Origin: AP-16 sp036395835
GTDB lineage: Bacteria > Pseudomonadota > Alphaproteobacteria > Rhizobiales > Xanthobacteraceae
DNA: 16,638 bases
Direction: 5' to 3'
NCBI GenBank assembly: GCA_036395835.1
Contig: DASWCW010000008.1
Span: 1 to 16,638, forward strand
Both the position numbers and the translations under genes were made by a program. Of the stretch, positions 13,937 through 16,638 are shown piece after piece (within the stretch, counting starts at the first letter, position 1; each line of letters opens with the position of its first letter). The notes beneath the pieces were generated by a model. That model saw only the letters and a list, made by a program, of their open reading frames with translations. It was not told where the DNA came from and did no database searches.

Positions 13937-15952
13937 TCACCCGACCTCTCGTCTCGCCTCGGCGAGCAGCGGACCAACCGCGTCGGGCGAGGTTGCGGCG
14001 GCCTCTACGGGGGCCGCTGTCTTCGGCGGTGCGATGATCCGGTGGCGCCAAATCCCGAGAACCAGAGCCACGACCACGGTGATGGCGACCGCGGCGGACA
14101 CTTTGGTGTCGGGATGGAACATCACCACGAAGGAGACCAGCGCCAGGAGCAGGCGCAGCGGCATGTCGATACCCGGCTTCTCGTGAAAGCGCCCGAACAT
14201 CGCGAATGTGATGCCGCACGTGCTGATGAGCACCAACAGCGTGTCCACGATCTGCATCCAGCCGGGATTCACCACCATGTTCGAGCGGGTGAAGATCGCG
14301 AACGTCATCGTCGTGATCGGCAGGCAGATTTTCAGCGCTTCGTACATGGTCTTGAGGAAGGACGCGTTTGCGATCCGCGCCGAAACCGCAGCCGTGAGCG
14401 AGGTGGGCGGCGACAGTTCGCCCCACACCGACATGAGAAAGACGAAGAAATGGGCGACCCATGGGTTGATTCCAAGCTCTTGCATCGGCCGCACGATGAC
14501 GACCGCGCCGATGATGTAGGTCGCGGTCGGCGGAAGGCCTGCGCCGGCGAGCCAGCCGAAAATCCAGGCCATGAATATCATGGCGGCGATGTTCCAGGCG
14601 CCGAGGTCGAGAAGCATGGCGCCCATCCGGTTGATGAAACCGGTGACCGTGAACAAGCCGATCATGATGCCGAGCGTTGCGAGCAACAGCGTCAGATATG
14701 ACGTCATCTCGGCATGCGTTTCGATGGCGCGCCGGATGTTGCCGAACGGCGTCTCGTTGGCGATGGCGGCGTCCTTGAGCGCGTATTTGAAATAGAGAAA
14801 GAGCGCGACCAGCAGTGCGAGCATGAAACTTGCGGTATAGAGCGCGGCGAGCAATTCGCCCTTGCCGGAAAAGCCCATCAGATAGATGAGGTAGAGCACC
14901 GAGGAGAAAAAGATGGCGGTCTTGAGCTTGTCGTAGAGCGGGACCTGCGGCCTCTCAATGGCATCGCGCGGCAACAAGCGCACGCAGAGCAGGTAGACTG
15001 AGACTCCGACCGAAGCGTAGTAGACGAAGGCGAGCGCAAATCCGCGCACCACGACGTCCCAGTAGGGCACGCCGAGGAATTCCGACATCAGGAAGGCGCC
15101 GACTCCCATCATCGGCGGCATGATCAACCCGCCCATCGAGGCCGAGGTCTCGACCGCGGCGGCAAAGGCGCCGGGGACGCCATAGCGCATCATCAGCGGA
15201 ATTGTGATCGTGCCGACCACGGCAGCGTTGGCCGAGCCGCTGCCGCTGATCATTCCGATCGCGCTCGATCCCACCACCGCGGTTTGCGGGATCAACTGCC
15301 TGGACCGGCCGGCGATCAGCCGCACGACGTTGATCATCGCGCGCTGCGCGTCGAAGCCGTTCGCGACACCGGCCAGCAGCAGGAAGGCGGCGATCAGGGT
15401 GAGCGCGATCTGACCGTAGAGGCCGTAGATGCCGGTCGAAAACTCGACCGTGCTCGAGGTCACGACGCGGTAGAAACTCGTGCCGGGATGCCAGAAGAAA
15501 TCGATTGGGCTCAGATACCCCCAGAGCGTGTAAACGACGAGGACGACGTTGGTCCAGAACAGAATCGGATGGGCGAGCCGCGACAACTCCATCACCAGCA
15601 GGAACATCAGCAGCCCGACGACGAAGTCCTGCCGCGTGTAGGAGCCCTGTGAATAGATCGCAATCCGTTCGTATTCGAAAGAGAAGTAGATGAAGGAATA
15701 GACGCAGATGCCGACATAGAGCGCGACCAGCGCGTGGTTGGCGACCGGCGGCAGCCATTTGTAGAGATAGTCCTGTTCATACATGAACAGGAGTTGCAGG
15801 ATCAGCGCGATCGACATCACGCGCGCGACCAGTTCCTGCGCGCCGCCGAGGCCCGTGTAGAAAAACCAAACGAGCCAGACGACCTGGATCAGCGCGAAGA
15901 CAAATGCCAGATTTTTGAGCGTGGCATATTTCTTCAACGCCGCATGCGTCAT
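13937..15952 (-). CDS. TRAP transporter permease, fused small and large membrane subunits
   Basis: This is an inner-membrane permease of a tripartite ATP-independent (ion-gradient-driven) importer, 671 residues, the usual size of the DctQ-DctM fusion found with TAXI binding proteins. Hydrophobic helices run the whole length; the first four (from KNLAFVFALIQVVWLVWFFY) form the DctQ-like part. The DctM part shows GSGSANAAVVGTITIPLMM, ASMGGLIMPPMMGVGAFLM, and near the end GAGLPPTATYIIGAVV and GELSPPTSLTAAVSARIA. A strong GA-rich ribosome site (a run of six G followed by AA, revcomp of about 15957-15964) precedes ATG 15952, favouring it over the longer frame to 16111, whose extra 53 residues look like non-coding read-through. 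It lies downstream of the binding-protein gene. Confidence 0.94.
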   Translation of the reverse strand: MTHAALKKYATLKNLAFVFALIQVVWLVWFFYTGLGGAQELVARVMSIALILQLLFMYEQDYLYKWLPPVANHALVALYVGICVYSFIYFSFEYERIAIYSQGSYTRQDFVVGLLMFLLVMELSRLAHPILFWTNVVLVVYTLWGYLSPIDFFWHPGTSFYRVVTSSTVEFSTGIYGLYGQIALTLIAAFLLLAGVANGFDAQRAMINVVRLIAGRSRQLIPQTAVVGSSAIGMISGSGSANAAVVGTITIPLMMRYGVPGAFAAAVETSASMGGLIMPPMMGVGAFLMSEFLGVPYWDVVVRGFALAFVYYASVGVSVYLLCVRLLPRDAIERPQVPLYDKLKTAIFFSSVLYLIYLMGFSGKGELLAALYTASFMLALLVALFLYFKYALKDAAIANETPFGNIRRAIETHAEMTSYLTLLLATLGIMIGLFTVTGFINRMGAMLLDLGAWNIAAMIFMAWIFGWLAGAGLPPTATYIIGAVVIVRPMQELGINPWVAHFFVFLMSVWGELSPPTSLTAAVSARIANASFLKTMYEALKICLPITTMTFAIFTRSNMVVNPGWMQIVDTLLVLISTCGITFAMFGRFHEKPGIDMPLRLLLALVSFVVMFHPDTKVSAAVAITVVVALVLGIWRHRIIAPPKTAAPVEAAATSPDAVGPLLAEARREVG

Positions 15953-16091
15953 TGTCTTCCCCCCTCGCAACGGCGGATGCGTGCCGTTCGCCGGATGACC
16001 TGCGCGCGGCATGGGGCGTGGGGCCTTGAAATACCCGGAGGCGGGAACCGGCGCCGCATGCGCGGATCCCCGTCTCGGACCCCTCAGGCGA

Positions 16092-16638
16092 TCAGCTCGC
16101 GCTGCCCGCAATCTTCCACTTGTCGTTCCAGGCCTTGTGCTCCTTGAGGAACTTGGCGAGGCCCGGATGCACCGGGATTTGCGGATTGGCGTCGATGCCC
16201 TGCACCTGCATGCCGACGAAGTCCTTCGCCATCGGTGTGAAGCCCGGATCGATTTTCACGAGCTCATCCCGTTTGTCGTAGAACGCCTTGATCATCTTGT
16301 AGACGACGTCTTCCGGCAGGTCGATCCGCGCGTTGTAGCCGAACAGGATCGGCACACCCATGAGCGTCGCGGGGCCGACGTCCTTGCTGAACGCGCCCTT
16401 GGGATCGACGTCGACGACCGCGAGGCCGGCTGCCTTGAGTTTCGCGACCTCGTCCGGACACGGATTGACGACATTGATGTCCATGCGGATCTCGGTCTCC
16501 TTCCAGTAGGCGGCGCGCGAGCGCCCGGCGGTGGTGTAGGTCGCCGAGCCGACGATCGTGCCCGCCTCGAGGGCGTCGGCGTTCGACTTGAGATCGATCT
16601 GCACGTGCTTGAAGTCGTAGCCGAGCGCCTTGAAGATG
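16092..16638 (-). CDS. TAXI-family TRAP solute-binding protein, C-terminal part (5' end outside window)
   Basis: This is the periplasmic binding subunit of the TRAP transporter. The frame is open to the window edge (upstream residues read IFKALGYDFKH), so the N-terminal signal and first lobe are missing. Visible are the second-lobe features of TAXI proteins: a YWKETEIRMDINVVNPCPDE segment and VPILFGYNARIDLPEDVVYKMIKAFYDKRDEL. The C-terminal FTPMAKDFVGMQVQG and IPVHPGLAKFLKEHKAW follow the family pattern in which the protein ends with a His-Pro-Gly segment. The permease gene starts 139 bp further on the same strand. The substrate is unknown; TAXI systems of known function transport acids such as glutamate or 2-oxoglutarate, but no ligand can be inferred here. 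Confidence 0.9.
   Translation of the reverse strand, partial: IFKALGYDFKHVQIDLKSNADALEAGTIVGSATYTTAGRSRAAYWKETEIRMDINVVNPCPDEVAKLKAAGLAVVDVDPKGAFSKDVGPATLMGVPILFGYNARIDLPEDVVYKMIKAFYDKRDELVKIDPGFTPMAKDFVGMQVQGIDANPQIPVHPGLAKFLKEHKAWNDKWKIAGSAS

Noticed and set aside
15953..16111. 53-residue N-terminal extension of the TRAP permease
   Set aside because: Pro/Arg/Ala-rich and overlapping the end of the binding-protein gene; a strong ribosome site sits just before ATG 15952.

Overview
The window looks like chromosomal DNA of a GC-rich alphaproteobacterium of the Hyphomicrobiales (Rhizobiales), most like the Bradyrhizobium/Rhodopseudomonas/Xanthobacteraceae group. The evidence is high GC with strong third-position bias, a short class I IlvC, a leuA gene with a leucine-rich leader, fused TRAP permease plus TAXI binding protein, Tad-type minor pilins and several small proteins of a kind I recall from that group. 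This placement comes from recognising protein families; no database was searched.

Layout. (1) 1-647: 3' part of ilvC (branched-chain amino acid synthesis), plus strand. (2) 716-4575: plus-strand ABC importer operon of the nitrate/sulfonate/taurine type, with ATPase, permease and two tandem paralogous periplasmic binding proteins. It is followed at 4671-5519 by a PdxY-like pyridoxal kinase. (3) 5569-5781: small minus-strand protein with a CxxC zinc-ribbon-like motif. (4) 6008-8548: plus-strand run of a PhzF-family protein, a Nudix-family protein and a PPK2 polyphosphate kinase, the last two overlapping by ATGA. (5) 8685-10839: three-gene TadG-TadE-TadE cluster with visibly lower GC, and an AT-rich stretch in front. 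The TadG-like protein carries a beta-solenoid-like repeat region instead of a recognisable von Willebrand domain. (6) 10881-11333 (minus): small exported protein. 11537-11692 (minus) and 11797-11964 (plus): two divergent ~50-residue helical proteins that resemble each other and are too short for usual ORF cut-offs. (7) 12006-13855: leuA with a leader region. A 33-codon leader peptide has 6 Leu and 2 Ile in 9 codons and is followed by mutually exclusive hairpins, as in a ribosome-mediated attenuator. (8) 13937-16638 (minus): TRAP transporter of the TAXI type (fused membrane subunit plus the C-terminal part of the binding protein), convergent with leuA. An inverted-repeat element fills the 81-bp gap.

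How it fits together. IlvC and LeuA act in branched-chain amino acid synthesis, and the leuA leader would sense charged tRNA-Leu. The ABC importer and the TRAP importer are separate uptake systems of unknown substrate; the neighbouring pyridoxal kinase allows, but does not prove, a vitamin B6 or pyrimidine-like ligand for the ABC system. The Tad cluster has no tadA/B/C or prepilin peptidase gene in view, so its products would need machinery encoded elsewhere.

No stretch longer than about 300 bases lacks a gene. I saw no tRNA, rRNA, CRISPR array, transposase or replication origin. The most interesting observations are the leuA attenuator without a U-tract, the beta-solenoid TadG with its minor pilin partners, the duplicated binding proteins, and the divergent pair of tiny related proteins.
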